Assembly: GCA_009920765.1 (NCBI GenBank)
Contig: RFZJ01000015.1
Coordinates: 1 to 56,696 of the forward strand
Length of the DNA stretch: 56,696 bases
DNA from: Planctomycetota bacterium
GTDB lineage: Bacteria; Planctomycetota; Planctomycetia; Gemmatales; Gemmataceae
Direction of reading: 5' to 3'
A model generated the notes under the pieces. It saw only the letters and a program-made list of their open reading frames with translations, made no database searches and was not told the DNA's origin. How positions within the stretch are numbered: the stretch's first letter is position 1; each line of letters opens with the position of its first letter. A program made the translations under genes and the position numbers. Positions 1-8,580 of the stretch are shown piece after piece.

Positions 1-224
1 AACAATCGAAAAAGCCGATCATCAATAATCTGCTGCACGGTATCCATGCACATTTGATGAAGTGAATTAGTTGCAAATTCAATAGTATCAATTTCAAAAG
101 CTGAGAAGTGATAAGAAACTGATTCATCCCAATAAAGCTGACCATCGACCGTATGAAAATGCAACCCATATTTCTCTACCGCAGTTTGCCAGTTGCTTCT
201 TGGAGCGTGAGTCAACCGCTGCAT
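1..224 (-). CDS. Glutathionylspermidine synthase-like protein (partial, N-terminus only)
   Basis: This family (pre-ATP-grasp domain, GspS C-terminal half, YgiC/YjfC type) ligates glutathione to spermidine or a related amine using ATP. Only the first 74 codons are inside the window; the gene runs off the left edge. Reading from the ATG at 224 down, the protein begins MQRLTHAPRSNW and continues through HTVDGQLYWDESVSYHFSA and a helical segment with NSLHQMCMDTV. I recognise this opening pattern (Arg-x-x-Trp, then YWDES) from the family. The start lies two bases after the stop of the upstream YgiB-like gene, so the two are probably translated together. The ligase domain itself cannot be seen, so activity is inferred from family only. 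Confidence 0.8.
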   Translation of the reverse strand, partial: MQRLTHAPRSNWQTAVEKYGLHFHTVDGQLYWDESVSYHFSAFEIDTIEFATNSLHQMCMDTVQQIIDDRLFRL

Positions 225-226
225 TT

Positions 227-493
227 TCAGCTTCCAGAAGAATGGGCAGAAACGGTAGAACCAAAACCACCCCGAGTAATACTTCCTGAAGTCCGGTTTG
301 ATAAACCAGCATACCTACCAGAACCCCGCATAATCATCGGAATAAACAAAGGATGAGCGCTGGAATGATTATGATTTGTGTCGTTGGTATAAGAATCTGC
401 AGCATGATCATCTTCACGAAAATAAAAATAACCTGCTGTAAGCATGGTAGCGCCTACCAAGACTAAACTTAATTCTTTTCCCATTCGTGTCAT
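227..493 (-). CDS. Small membrane-anchored YgiB-like (DUF1190-type) protein
   Basis: The 88-residue protein has one hydrophobic N-terminal segment (about residues 8-24), then a His/Asn/Asp-rich linker and a Gly/Ser/Arg-rich tail ending TRGGFGSTVSAHSSGS. The TRGGFG-x-x-V-x-x-x-S tail closely resembles what I recall of the C-terminus of E. coli YgiB, which is encoded next to the glutathionylspermidine synthase-like ygiC. Here too the gene sits directly before such a synthase, two bases apart. The pairing supports a shared but unknown role at the cell envelope. It is much shorter than YgiB, so homology may be limited to the tail. Function unknown. Confidence 0.65.
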   Translation of the reverse strand: MTRMGKELSLVLVGATMLTAGYFYFREDDHAADSYTNDTNHNHSSAHPLFIPMIMRGSGRYAGLSNRTSGSITRGGFGSTVSAHSSGS

Positions 494-585
494 AGATGCC
501 CCCCAACAAAATTAAACCATTATTAAAGTATACCCTTGATGTGGAAAGAACAACAGCAAATCAATCATTGCCAGATCAAAAATAA

Positions 586-1401
586 TCAACAATGCATGAC
601 AAAACCGCCATCTACATTAATGGTTTGGCCTGTAACATGACCTGCCCTATACGAAGAAAGAAAAACGATCATATCAGCAATAGTATCAACGGTCTGCCAT
701 TTACCCAGCGGAACAAGAGCATTTATTTTTTTTTGTGACCATTCTTCGTAACCAAGTTTATCAGCAGGAGCAGCTTTATCAAGCCAGGCTTTCCAAACTG
801 CTTGGTTTAAAGGGGTCTGCACCATGCCAGGGCAAACAGTGTTCACCCTGATTTGGTGTAGGGCAAGATCTTTCGCAAGACACTGGGCAAAGTTGATATT
901 TGCCGCCTTCGATGCACTGTAAGGTGGATCGGTCTGCGAACCCATCTGCCCGGCAACAGAAGCAATAAAAACCATGGTACCTTCTTTTTGATTCATCATC
1001 ACCGGAGCGATTGCATGAGCAATGTTTACCATGCCGATGATATTTACATTCAGAACTTTGAGCCAATCAGATGGTTCCAGATTAGTGAAAGGAAAACCAA
1101 ATTTTCCAGAACCTGTGGCAGCGCAATGAACCAAATGATCAACCCGATTAAAAACAACCAAGGTGTTTTTCAAAGCATCCTGAACAGACACCGAATCTGT
1201 TACATCAACTTTAATCCCGGTCACGTTGACACCAAACTCTTTGTTTAATTCCTGCGCTACAGAAACAACGCTATCAGAACGATCCCAAAGGAATAGATTA
1301 GCACCTTCAGTGGCAAAAAGCCTAGCGGTGGCCAATCCTATGCCACTTGCACCGCCAGTCACAACCGCCACTTTATCTTTAAGTTTCAGATCCATCGCCA
1401 A
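586..1401 (-). CDS. Short-chain dehydrogenase/reductase (SDR), NAD(P)-dependent
   Basis: This 271-residue protein is a classical SDR oxidoreductase. It shows the cofactor motif TGGASGIG at residues 15-22, an NAA-type segment (CAAT near 93), catalytic Ser near 148, the YSASK motif (Tyr161, Lys165), the NTVCPGMV segment after it, and the usual C-terminal HVTGQTINVDGG. Length is normal for the family. The substrate cannot be read from sequence. The start could be residue 1 or the Met at residue 3. It lies 23 bases downstream of the M19 dipeptidase-like gene on the same strand, so the two probably form an operon, though no shared pathway is evident. Confidence 0.85.
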   Translation of the reverse strand: MAMDLKLKDKVAVVTGGASGIGLATARLFATEGANLFLWDRSDSVVSVAQELNKEFGVNVTGIKVDVTDSVSVQDALKNTLVVFNRVDHLVHCAATGSGKFGFPFTNLEPSDWLKVLNVNIIGMVNIAHAIAPVMMNQKEGTMVFIASVAGQMGSQTDPPYSASKAANINFAQCLAKDLALHQIRVNTVCPGMVQTPLNQAVWKAWLDKAAPADKLGYEEWSQKKINALVPLGKWQTVDTIADMIVFLSSYRAGHVTGQTINVDGGFVMHC

Positions 1402-1424
1402 CTTTCATAAAGTCAAAAATACCT

Positions 1425-2807
1425 TTAAACCAAAGGTGGGTAAGCTGGAAAAACAGCTTTCGCAACCCTCATCACATTACCACCAATGATTTTTTTAATA
1501 TCTTCATCCCGATAACCCCGTTGCACCAACCCAACTGTAAATAAGGGCCAGTTCGTCCAGGCTATACTTTCTCTTGCAGATTCAGTTGCAGTAAAAGTTT
1601 CTTTAGGCCATAGGGAAGCAAAACGAGCTCTGGACTTCCTTCGGGGAGGCAGCTTTATTGAATTATTACCACTAGGCCTAGAAGAATAAGCGACATCCGT
1701 ACCAATTGCGACATGATCGATTCCAACTTTTTTAACAACATAATCAATGTGATCAAGAAACGCATTTATATCGCACTTACCCCCAAGAAACTGGGATATA
1801 CAACATACACCGGCGTAGCCACCAGAATCTGCAAGAGCCTTCAGCACTTCATCAGGCTTGCTTCTAATATGATGATACAAACCGGTCGCAGTAGTATGGC
1901 TCGCAACCACGGGCTTCGAGCTTACCTTTGCAGCTTCAAGACTGGTCCGCCAACCGGAATGAGCAATATCAACCAAAACTCCCTGCTTATTCATTTCTGC
2001 AATAGCCATTCTACCAAAATCGCTTAGGCCCCCATTTGCAATTTCCGCACATCCATCACCTAGCATGTTTCGACGCTGATAAGTCACATGCATCATGCGG
2101 ATGCCTAACTGAAAAAAAATGCGAATGTATCTAAGTTCTTCCTCAACAGAAATCCAATCCTGAGGAAGGGGAACTCCATTGCCCGTAAGATAAAGGCAAT
2201 GTCCTTGAGCCTTTTTAACCGATTCAATATCGTTCGGGGTTGTTGCTTTGATGAGAAATGGTTTGAGCAAATCGGTAAGAAAAGTAAAACGAGCAAGTCT
2301 TTTTATCAAGCGCTGAGGATGCTGACATTCTTCACCTGCATTCTGATAAATACAAGTAACCCCTGAGGCACGGAACGCCATCATGAATTCTTCGCGCTCT
2401 CGCAGATCTGTAACAGCCCGAGTCATCCCCATATCTTCCGTCATATCTTGAAGTTCAACATCGGAAGCCCCATCTTCCATCATTTTTGCAAGAATTGATG
2501 GGTCATTTGATGTTCTTGGCGAGAACGCATAACCATCAAACACCAATGATTCAGAATGCAACTTTAAACCATGATCCAATTGCTTTGACGTGGGCTTTAA
2601 AATATCAAGTGCAATTTGCCTTGCTCGGGCAATTGACTGATTTGATTGAATAAGCTCATCTAATCTAGCGTGATTCCCCCCTTTGAAGGGTTCCGCAACA
2701 GACGCATTTGTAAAAGAAAGTGCAGCAGCAGATAATGCTGTTGTCTTTAAAAGGGATCGCCTAGAAGTCGAACCACCATCTCCAGCATTTTGATTTTGCG
2801 ATTTCAT
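1425..2807 (-). CDS. Tat-exported peptidase M19 (membrane/renal dipeptidase) family protein
   Basis: The 460-residue protein starts with a twin-arginine signal (SRRSLLK at residues 15-21, then a hydrophobic Ala/Leu/Ser stretch), so it is probably exported folded. The rest matches peptidase M19, a TIM-barrel zinc dipeptidase family: LVDIAHSGW, VVASHTTATG with its conserved His, and VAIGTDVA near the C-terminus. The usual first metal-binding motif near the start of the domain, DGHxD, reads DGYAF here (residues 91-95), so both expected metal ligands His and Asp are replaced. The enzyme may therefore bind metal differently, have another substrate, or be inactive. It is followed by the SDR gene in the same direction. 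Confidence 0.8.
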   Translation of the reverse strand: MKSQNQNAGDGGSTSRRSLLKTTALSAAALSFTNASVAEPFKGGNHARLDELIQSNQSIARARQIALDILKPTSKQLDHGLKLHSESLVFDGYAFSPRTSNDPSILAKMMEDGASDVELQDMTEDMGMTRAVTDLREREEFMMAFRASGVTCIYQNAGEECQHPQRLIKRLARFTFLTDLLKPFLIKATTPNDIESVKKAQGHCLYLTGNGVPLPQDWISVEEELRYIRIFFQLGIRMMHVTYQRRNMLGDGCAEIANGGLSDFGRMAIAEMNKQGVLVDIAHSGWRTSLEAAKVSSKPVVASHTTATGLYHHIRSKPDEVLKALADSGGYAGVCCISQFLGGKCDINAFLDHIDYVVKKVGIDHVAIGTDVAYSSRPSGNNSIKLPPRRKSRARFASLWPKETFTATESARESIAWTNWPLFTVGLVQRGYRDEDIKKIIGGNVMRVAKAVFPAYPPLV

Positions 2808-2967
2808 CTCTGCCCCCAGTTTAAAAGCAATACAGCAAACACTTTACCCAAACGTTAATTTTATCTCAATTAAATCCCAACAATCATTAACGCAGATTGG
2901 TTCCAACAAGAAATTATGTTATGAATAAAATCGGGAATCAAATACCAAACTATGGATTAAACCCACC

Positions 2968-3537
2968 ATGAGAATATTCATCTGTGTACCAATCCTTTTA
3001 TTGACTGGAGCCATCAATATCATGGCAGACGAACAAAGGAAAACTTTATTCAACTTCGACACACCTGAAACAGGCAAGGCATGGGTGAATATCAATGACA
3101 ATGTAATGGGCGGGGTTTCTGATGGTAAATTTAAAATAACCCCAGAGAAAACACTTCTTTTTTATGGAAATCTTTCGCTTGACAATAATGGTGGTTTTGC
3201 TTCCGTCCGAAGTTTGCCCGCAAAACTTGGGCTAAAAAGAACCGATTCTATCTCTTTCCAAGCCAAAGGCGATGGAAGAGAATACACAATAAACCTATAC
3301 ACCAACAAAAGGTTGACTGCCTTTTCGTACAGGGCATCATTCCTGACCAAAAAGAATGAGTGGGCGGAATTTTCTTTTCCCCTTGAAAAATTTGTCTCAA
3401 CATCGTTTGGCAAAATAATACAAAATGCACCACCGATTAATCCTGACGAGATAGAATCGCTAGGATTTATGCTTGGAGACAAAAAAGCCGGGGGCTTTCA
3501 GGTAGAAATCAAATCTTTGGGAAGTGTCACAAAATAA
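2968..3537 (+). CDS. CIA30 family (complex I intermediate-associated 30-like) exported protein
   Basis: This 189-residue protein has a cleavable signal peptide (hydrophobic residues 3-17) followed by one CIA30 domain, a beta-jellyroll related to carbohydrate-binding folds. Visible family features are FNFDTPETGKAW at the start, NDNVMGGVSDGKF, NNGGFASVRSLP and a C-terminal GFMLGDKKAGGFQVEI. In eukaryotes the domain is found in a complex I assembly factor; bacterial members are uncharacterised. No other complex I gene is near. The gene is divergent from the M19 gene (160 bases between them) and its end faces the end of the kinase gene 19 bases away. Confidence 0.8.
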   Translation: MRIFICVPILLLTGAINIMADEQRKTLFNFDTPETGKAWVNINDNVMGGVSDGKFKITPEKTLLFYGNLSLDNNGGFASVRSLPAKLGLKRTDSISFQAKGDGREYTINLYTNKRLTAFSYRASFLTKKNEWAEFSFPLEKFVSTSFGKIIQNAPPINPDEIESLGFMLGDKKAGGFQVEIKSLGSVTK

Positions 3538-3556
3538 CAAAAAGTTGCGTAGAAAT

Positions 3557-6500
3557 TCAAGGTAGGGATCGGACCAGCCTTAAACCCCGACTATTGCTTC
3601 GGTCATCGGGTTTGGCCCCATTGCGATCAGCACTTCGCATCGCATTGACTTCACTATAAAAACAGCCACTCCGCATACAACGAGAAATGGTGGTGAAGAT
3701 ATTTTTATCCTGCAATTGCATGAAAAAATCCTCGTCTTCGCCCTTCAAGTCATAATAGGGCTCATAAATATCCAAACACCATTCAAATGCGTTTCCACCA
3801 GTATCAAACAAACCAAAGTCATTCGGCCTTAACGTTCCAACCGGCCATAGCTGGTTTTTTGAATTCCCTGAATAAAAGCTGAATCTATCCAACAAACGAA
3901 TATCAGAACCAAAATTAAATGCTTTGATTGAACCGCCCCTATGAAAATACTCAAACTCCGCCTCGGTAGGCATTCTGTATCCTTTTTTCTTGATGGGTTC
4001 ATCCACGATTTTCATTCCTTGTTCATACAAACCTTCCGCATTCGGCAAATAAACGCAATCCTCCCTGGTAAATTCCCTCTCTGTCAAAAGATTGCAATAG
4101 CGAGCGCAATCATACCAAGAAATGCAACACATCGACGTATCTGATGTTTTTGCATATTTCTCAACGTAACGCTGCTCTGGCATCAAGGAAAGGAACTCCT
4201 TAATGGTGACTTCTTTCTGGCCAACAGCAATCGATTTCGAAATATATCTGGGATTAAATTCTTCGGAATCATACCTCATCGGTTCATCATGGGGCGAACC
4301 CATGGTAAACCTAACAGGCCCATCAACAACCACAAAGGTCTGCCCCAATGAATTAACAAACCATTTGTTGCCGGGATTTTTTTTCGATTTAAGAGATTCA
4401 ACAATTCGATCACATTCCTTCTCCAAACCCCAACGCTTCCTTAACAACCAATCCAATGCGCCATGCAACTGTGCATCAGGATTATTTTGATATAACCCTG
4501 TAAAAACACGAATCCAAATGTCCTTGGTTTGCAAATCAACTGAATTAAGATCCATATCACCCAAAGCTATCAACATGGAACTTTTTGCAGAAATATCAGA
4601 TGTGGCATTTATTTTTTCAACAAACATCAATGGTGAAATATTCAGATTGCCAAGCATCAACTGGCACTTGCTTTTGGCGGTGGGATTTTTTGATGGGGAA
4701 AAAACAGAAAAGCCAGCCTCTTCACCCAAAGCAATCTGTACAGCAGCAGCAATCCCCTGCCTGTCATTTAATTTTAAGTCTTCAGCAATATCAGTACCCA
4801 CAATTTTCATTGCCCTGATATTTTTAAGAAGCTCCAATACATCGCTTTTTAATGGTAACATCCTGTCAAAAACAAGCCTTGCATTATGCGGATCCGAAAC
4901 TTCCATCAAGTCAAACAATCGGGAAGAACTATTTCCGGCAAAATCACAACAAAGTGCGGTGGCAAAATCTTTCTGGGTAACACCAATCTGACTATCCGAA
5001 ATTTTAATCATCAGCAAAGGATACAATTTTTCACTCAACGGCTTATAAGTTTCAATCCAGTCATCCAATTTCAATTTATTTTCAGTGATCAATTTATCTA
5101 TGATTTTTGGAAGGTACTCTTCCAATTCCTTACAATCAGGTTCCCACAAAGCGAGTAAGCCCCCAATTCTCAACAATTCATCAGCATCAGCTTTTTTTAT
5201 CCTACCCACGATGCCATCAACTAACGAATGCTTGAATGGTTCAAGTCTTTTCCTAATAACCAGGAAGTTTGGAATAGAAGCCTTAAACAAAAGTTCACAA
5301 AGCTCATTGTTCAAATCCGGGTCTAAACCACCAAGGCCAAGAATAGCATTAATGCGCCGGGGGTCAGTTTTATCCATCCCCGCCAGTTCTTTCCTGTAAA
5401 TCAGGGAGGTACGAGAAAGAAATTCATCAGATCCATCGAGCGCTTGCGAAAGCACCTTCCCTTCTGCAAGCAAAACACCAGCCACCAATGCTTTTGCCTT
5501 GCCGTCCAGGTCAGCTTCATAACTACGGTGAATCAACCAGGCGATTAAAAACAAAAAGATAACACTCGAAGCCAGAAACACTGACAACCATTTGTAGCTG
5601 AAGCTGTTTATTTTTGCGCTTGAAGAAACCTTCCTTGAATCAAGAATCGATTTCAAATCAGATGAAAATTCACTTGCAGTGGCATAGCGATCATCCCGGT
5701 TTTTACATAGCGCTTTCAAACAAACTTGTTCAATTTCCTTGGGGATATTTGGATTTATTTTCGAAGGAGGGACAAATTCCGCCTTGACAACCTTTTGAAT
5801 AATTTCCGCGATATTAGAGCCCTTAAAGGGCCTTTCCCCACAAAGCAACTCGTAAAAAACCACACCAAGACTAAAAATATCTGACCTGCGATCAACCTGG
5901 TTTCCTTTGTTTTCAGCCTGCTCCGGACTCATGTAAGCAGGGGTTCCTGTAAAATCAGATCTCTCGCTTAAAAAATCAACTTTTAAAGCCAGGCCAAAAT
6001 CAGCAACATGGGGATTACCAGATTGATCCATCAGAATGTTATCAGGCTTTATATCGCGATGAACAAGCCCTTTTTCATGGGCATGCCCTAAAGCCTCTGC
6101 CACCATCAAAACCTTGGCTATCACATCATCAACAGGATAGCCCCCCTGCTTTATTTTTTGCGCCAGGCTTGCGCCATCGATGAATTTGGAAATAAAAAAA
6201 ACACCCTCATTCTCGGAATTCCCCACGTCATAAACAGGAACGATATGCGGGTGATCCAATGAGGCAAGAACCCTGGCCTCGTCAAAAAATGCTTTTAAAC
6301 GATCTTTTTCTTTAACCGATCTTTTCGCGATTTTGATTGCAACAAGCCTGTTTAGTTTTTCATCCCTTGCTAAAAAAACCCTCCCAAAGCCCCCCTCGCC
6401 AAGCTGCTTTATCACCTTGTAACGATCCAGGATAAAATCCACCTGAACCTGATCTGCATTTTCCCAATCTTTGACACCGGTGATTGTTTTGATGCCTGAT

Positions 6501-6604
6501 ATGAAATTCGCACCAACTGAATCATCTTGGATAATGGTTTCATTAAATGCGATGCCATCGCTTATATTGTCAACCTGGGACAACTGGATCAGCTTCTTAT
6601 CCAT
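3557..6604 (-). CDS. Ser/Thr protein kinase with C-terminal SUMF1/FGE-like domain
   Basis: This 1015-residue protein carries an N-terminal Hanks-type kinase domain (about 61-320): glycine loop GEGGFGRV at 69-76, VAIK Lys91, HRDIKPDN at 182-189, DFG at 202-204 and SPEQ at 226-229, so all catalytic residues are present. One membrane helix follows (about 339-358). The middle region (360-740) is helical and repeat-like without a motif I recognise. The last 250 residues form a formylglycine-generating-enzyme-like (SUMF1) domain: FTMGSP, RMPTEAEFEY, GNAFEWC, and a final GLRLVRS. The layout suggests a cytoplasmic kinase joined to an outside-facing sensor or binding domain. The substrate is unknown. 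The gene is transcribed alone, with 255 non-coding bases upstream shared with the M20 gene. Confidence 0.9.
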   Translation of the reverse strand: MDKKLIQLSQVDNISDGIAFNETIIQDDSVGANFISGIKTITGVKDWENADQVQVDFILDRYKVIKQLGEGGFGRVFLARDEKLNRLVAIKIAKRSVKEKDRLKAFFDEARVLASLDHPHIVPVYDVGNSENEGVFFISKFIDGASLAQKIKQGGYPVDDVIAKVLMVAEALGHAHEKGLVHRDIKPDNILMDQSGNPHVADFGLALKVDFLSERSDFTGTPAYMSPEQAENKGNQVDRRSDIFSLGVVFYELLCGERPFKGSNIAEIIQKVVKAEFVPPSKINPNIPKEIEQVCLKALCKNRDDRYATASEFSSDLKSILDSRKVSSSAKINSFSYKWLSVFLASSVIFLFLIAWLIHRSYEADLDGKAKALVAGVLLAEGKVLSQALDGSDEFLSRTSLIYRKELAGMDKTDPRRINAILGLGGLDPDLNNELCELLFKASIPNFLVIRKRLEPFKHSLVDGIVGRIKKADADELLRIGGLLALWEPDCKELEEYLPKIIDKLITENKLKLDDWIETYKPLSEKLYPLLMIKISDSQIGVTQKDFATALCCDFAGNSSSRLFDLMEVSDPHNARLVFDRMLPLKSDVLELLKNIRAMKIVGTDIAEDLKLNDRQGIAAAVQIALGEEAGFSVFSPSKNPTAKSKCQLMLGNLNISPLMFVEKINATSDISAKSSMLIALGDMDLNSVDLQTKDIWIRVFTGLYQNNPDAQLHGALDWLLRKRWGLEKECDRIVESLKSKKNPGNKWFVNSLGQTFVVVDGPVRFTMGSPHDEPMRYDSEEFNPRYISKSIAVGQKEVTIKEFLSLMPEQRYVEKYAKTSDTSMCCISWYDCARYCNLLTEREFTREDCVYLPNAEGLYEQGMKIVDEPIKKKGYRMPTEAEFEYFHRGGSIKAFNFGSDIRLLDRFSFYSGNSKNQLWPVGTLRPNDFGLFDTGGNAFEWCLDIYEPYYDLKGEDEDFFMQLQDKNIFTTISRCMRSGCFYSEVNAMRSADRNGAKPDDRSNSRGLRLVRSLP

Positions 6605-6859
6605 TTAAGTGGCCCCAAAAATCAAGGATATCCAATAAGAAACAATACATTTGGCACGTAGCAATCCAATAAATCAAGTATGGAAACCAGTGGTGATTAT
6701 AACCCAAATAAATTAAATCACTGTAATAAAAAAACGCAAGGTTAGCAGTGGGCCTGTTTCATTAATTCCATAATTACAATTTAATTCTACCCAAGCAGCG
6801 TATTAGGCCTTAGATTTGGAATTATCAGTAATAACTTTGTTACATCCGGAACAACTTCT

Positions 6860-8326
6860 ATGTTTACCTCAAAAAAACTACTTGGATTTCTTGTTGGCCT
6901 GCTATTTTTCACCAACCCCCTTTGTGCCCAGGATTTGCGTACTTCTCTAATTCAAAACATCAGCCAAAGGGAAGAATCCTCCTGGTCGATGGCCCAAAAA
7001 ATATGGAACTTTGCAGAACCAGGCTACCTTGAAAAATTATCATCCAACCTTATTGCCGATGCTTTTGACAAAGAAGGCTTTACGATTTCAAAAGGTGTCG
7101 CAGGGATTCCCACAGCTTTTACCGCCACCCTTGGTTCAGGCAAACCTGTAATCGCAATTCTTGGTGAATACGATGCGCTTCCTGAGATCGCACAAGAAGC
7201 GGTGCCATTCCGAAAACCCAAGGAAAACGGCAATGGCTACGGGCACGCATGTGGGCATCATTTATTTGGGATAGCCTCCGCAAATGCAGCAATGGCCATA
7301 GGCGATGCCATCAAGGCTGGAAAAATCAAAGGCACGATCAGATATTATGGTTGCCCTGCGGAAGAAGGCGGAGCAGCAAAAGCATTCATGGTTCGCGAAG
7401 GGCTATTTAAAGATGTGGATATTGCATTACACTGGCACCCGGGTAGTAAAAATGCTGCTGGTGATTCTTCCTGCCTTGCAAGAATTGCAGTAAAGTTTCG
7501 TTTTCACGGCCAGGCCGCCCATGCTGCAGGATCCCCTGAAAAAGGCCGCAGCGCGCTCGATGGATTGTTACTCGCGATCCATGCGGTAGAACTACTAAGA
7601 GAACATACGCCTGAAGGAACCCGTTTGCATCACACCATCACCTCCGGAGGCGGGGCTGCCAATGTTGTTCCTGAATTTGCAGAAGGTTTTTTCTATGTTC
7701 GTCATCCAAAATCGGATGTTGTTAAAACGCTTTGGCCTCGATTGTTAAAATGTGCCCAAGGTGCTGCTCTTGCAACAGAAACCAGGCTCGAAGTTGTTCC
7801 TTTGGGTGGAACCATGGAAATACTTCCCAACGATACCCTTGCACAGGTAACCAGAAAAAACCTGGTTGCACTCAACGACCTGGAATACACCAAGGAAGAA
7901 ATGGCTTTTGCGCTGCGAATTCGTGAAACATTCCCGGATAAAAACACTCCTCTCGACTCCCTCAAGGAAGTACTCAATCTTTCTGGAAAAACCACCATGG
8001 GTTCAACCGATGTGGGCGATGTTTCATGGGTGGTGCCAACAACGGGATTCAGTGCAGCCACCTGGGTTCCCGGGACACCCGGCCATTCATGGCAAGCCGT
8101 AGCGTGTGGCGGTACCACCATTGGTAAAAAAGGAATGATGCTGGCTTCAAAAGTTTTGGCAACTACAGCCATGGATATTTTTGAATCCCCTGAACTCATT
8201 GCAAAAGCAAAAGCAGAACTTGCCAGGAAACTGGAAGGAAAGAAGTATGAACCCCTGATGGAGAAAGAACAAAAGCCACCGCTGGATTACCGGCTTCCCG
8301 GCAGACAAAAAACCAGCGCCGAATAA
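6860..8326 (+). CDS. M20-family amidohydrolase, AbgB (aminobenzoyl-glutamate hydrolase subunit B)-like, exported
   Basis: The 488-residue protein begins with a signal peptide (hydrophobic residues about 7-23, ending CAQD), which is unusual for the cytoplasmic AbgB. The rest is M20 metallopeptidase: GEYDALPEI, HACGHHLFG with metal-binding His residues, PAEEGGAAK with the catalytic Glu pair, LHWHPG, a dimerisation domain with GQAAHAAGSPEKGRSALD, and the AbgB-like STDVGDVSW-VVPT and PGTPGHSW near the end. It should hydrolyse an amide bond in an N-acyl amino acid or dipeptide; the exact substrate is unknown. No AbgA-like partner lies nearby. The opposite flanking gene is the divergent kinase. Confidence 0.85.
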   Translation: MFTSKKLLGFLVGLLFFTNPLCAQDLRTSLIQNISQREESSWSMAQKIWNFAEPGYLEKLSSNLIADAFDKEGFTISKGVAGIPTAFTATLGSGKPVIAILGEYDALPEIAQEAVPFRKPKENGNGYGHACGHHLFGIASANAAMAIGDAIKAGKIKGTIRYYGCPAEEGGAAKAFMVREGLFKDVDIALHWHPGSKNAAGDSSCLARIAVKFRFHGQAAHAAGSPEKGRSALDGLLLAIHAVELLREHTPEGTRLHHTITSGGGAANVVPEFAEGFFYVRHPKSDVVKTLWPRLLKCAQGAALATETRLEVVPLGGTMEILPNDTLAQVTRKNLVALNDLEYTKEEMAFALRIRETFPDKNTPLDSLKEVLNLSGKTTMGSTDVGDVSWVVPTTGFSAATWVPGTPGHSWQAVACGGTTIGKKGMMLASKVLATTAMDIFESPELIAKAKAELARKLEGKKYEPLMEKEQKPPLDYRLPGRQKTSAE

Positions 8327-8420
8327 ACCAATGCAACGAAATTGCAGCAATGGTTAGTGTTAATCCAAGAAATCATACTAGAACAAAACACATACATATT
8401 AAGGCTAATGAATGATTTCT

Positions 8421-8450
8421 AAGCCCAGGGACTGCGCTCCATGGGGCTTT
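8421..8450 (+). terminator. Possible terminator after the M20 amidohydrolase gene
   Basis: An imperfect hairpin pairs AAGCCC (8421-8426) with GGGCTT (8444-8449), with a further inner GGA/TCC pairing, followed by a short T run. The T tract is short, so this is weak. Confidence 0.35.
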
Positions 8451-8464
8451 TGCATTTAAATGAT

Positions 8465-8511
<47 letters not shown>

Positions 8512-8530
8512 TGGGATGATAAAAACAAAA

Positions 8531-8558
8531 AAGCCCGTAGACCAAAGTCTACGGGCTT
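8531..8558 (-). terminator. Rho-independent terminator of the PVC-type dehydrogenase gene
   Basis: A perfect 12-bp stem (8531-8542 with 8547-8558, AAGCCCGTAGAC) with a 4-base loop starts 22 bases after the stop of the minus-strand gene. On the minus strand it is followed by a T-rich tract (TTTTGTTTTT). This is a strong intrinsic terminator for minus-strand transcripts. Confidence 0.9.
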
Positions 8559-8580
8559 GAATGAAACAATCACAAGCAAC

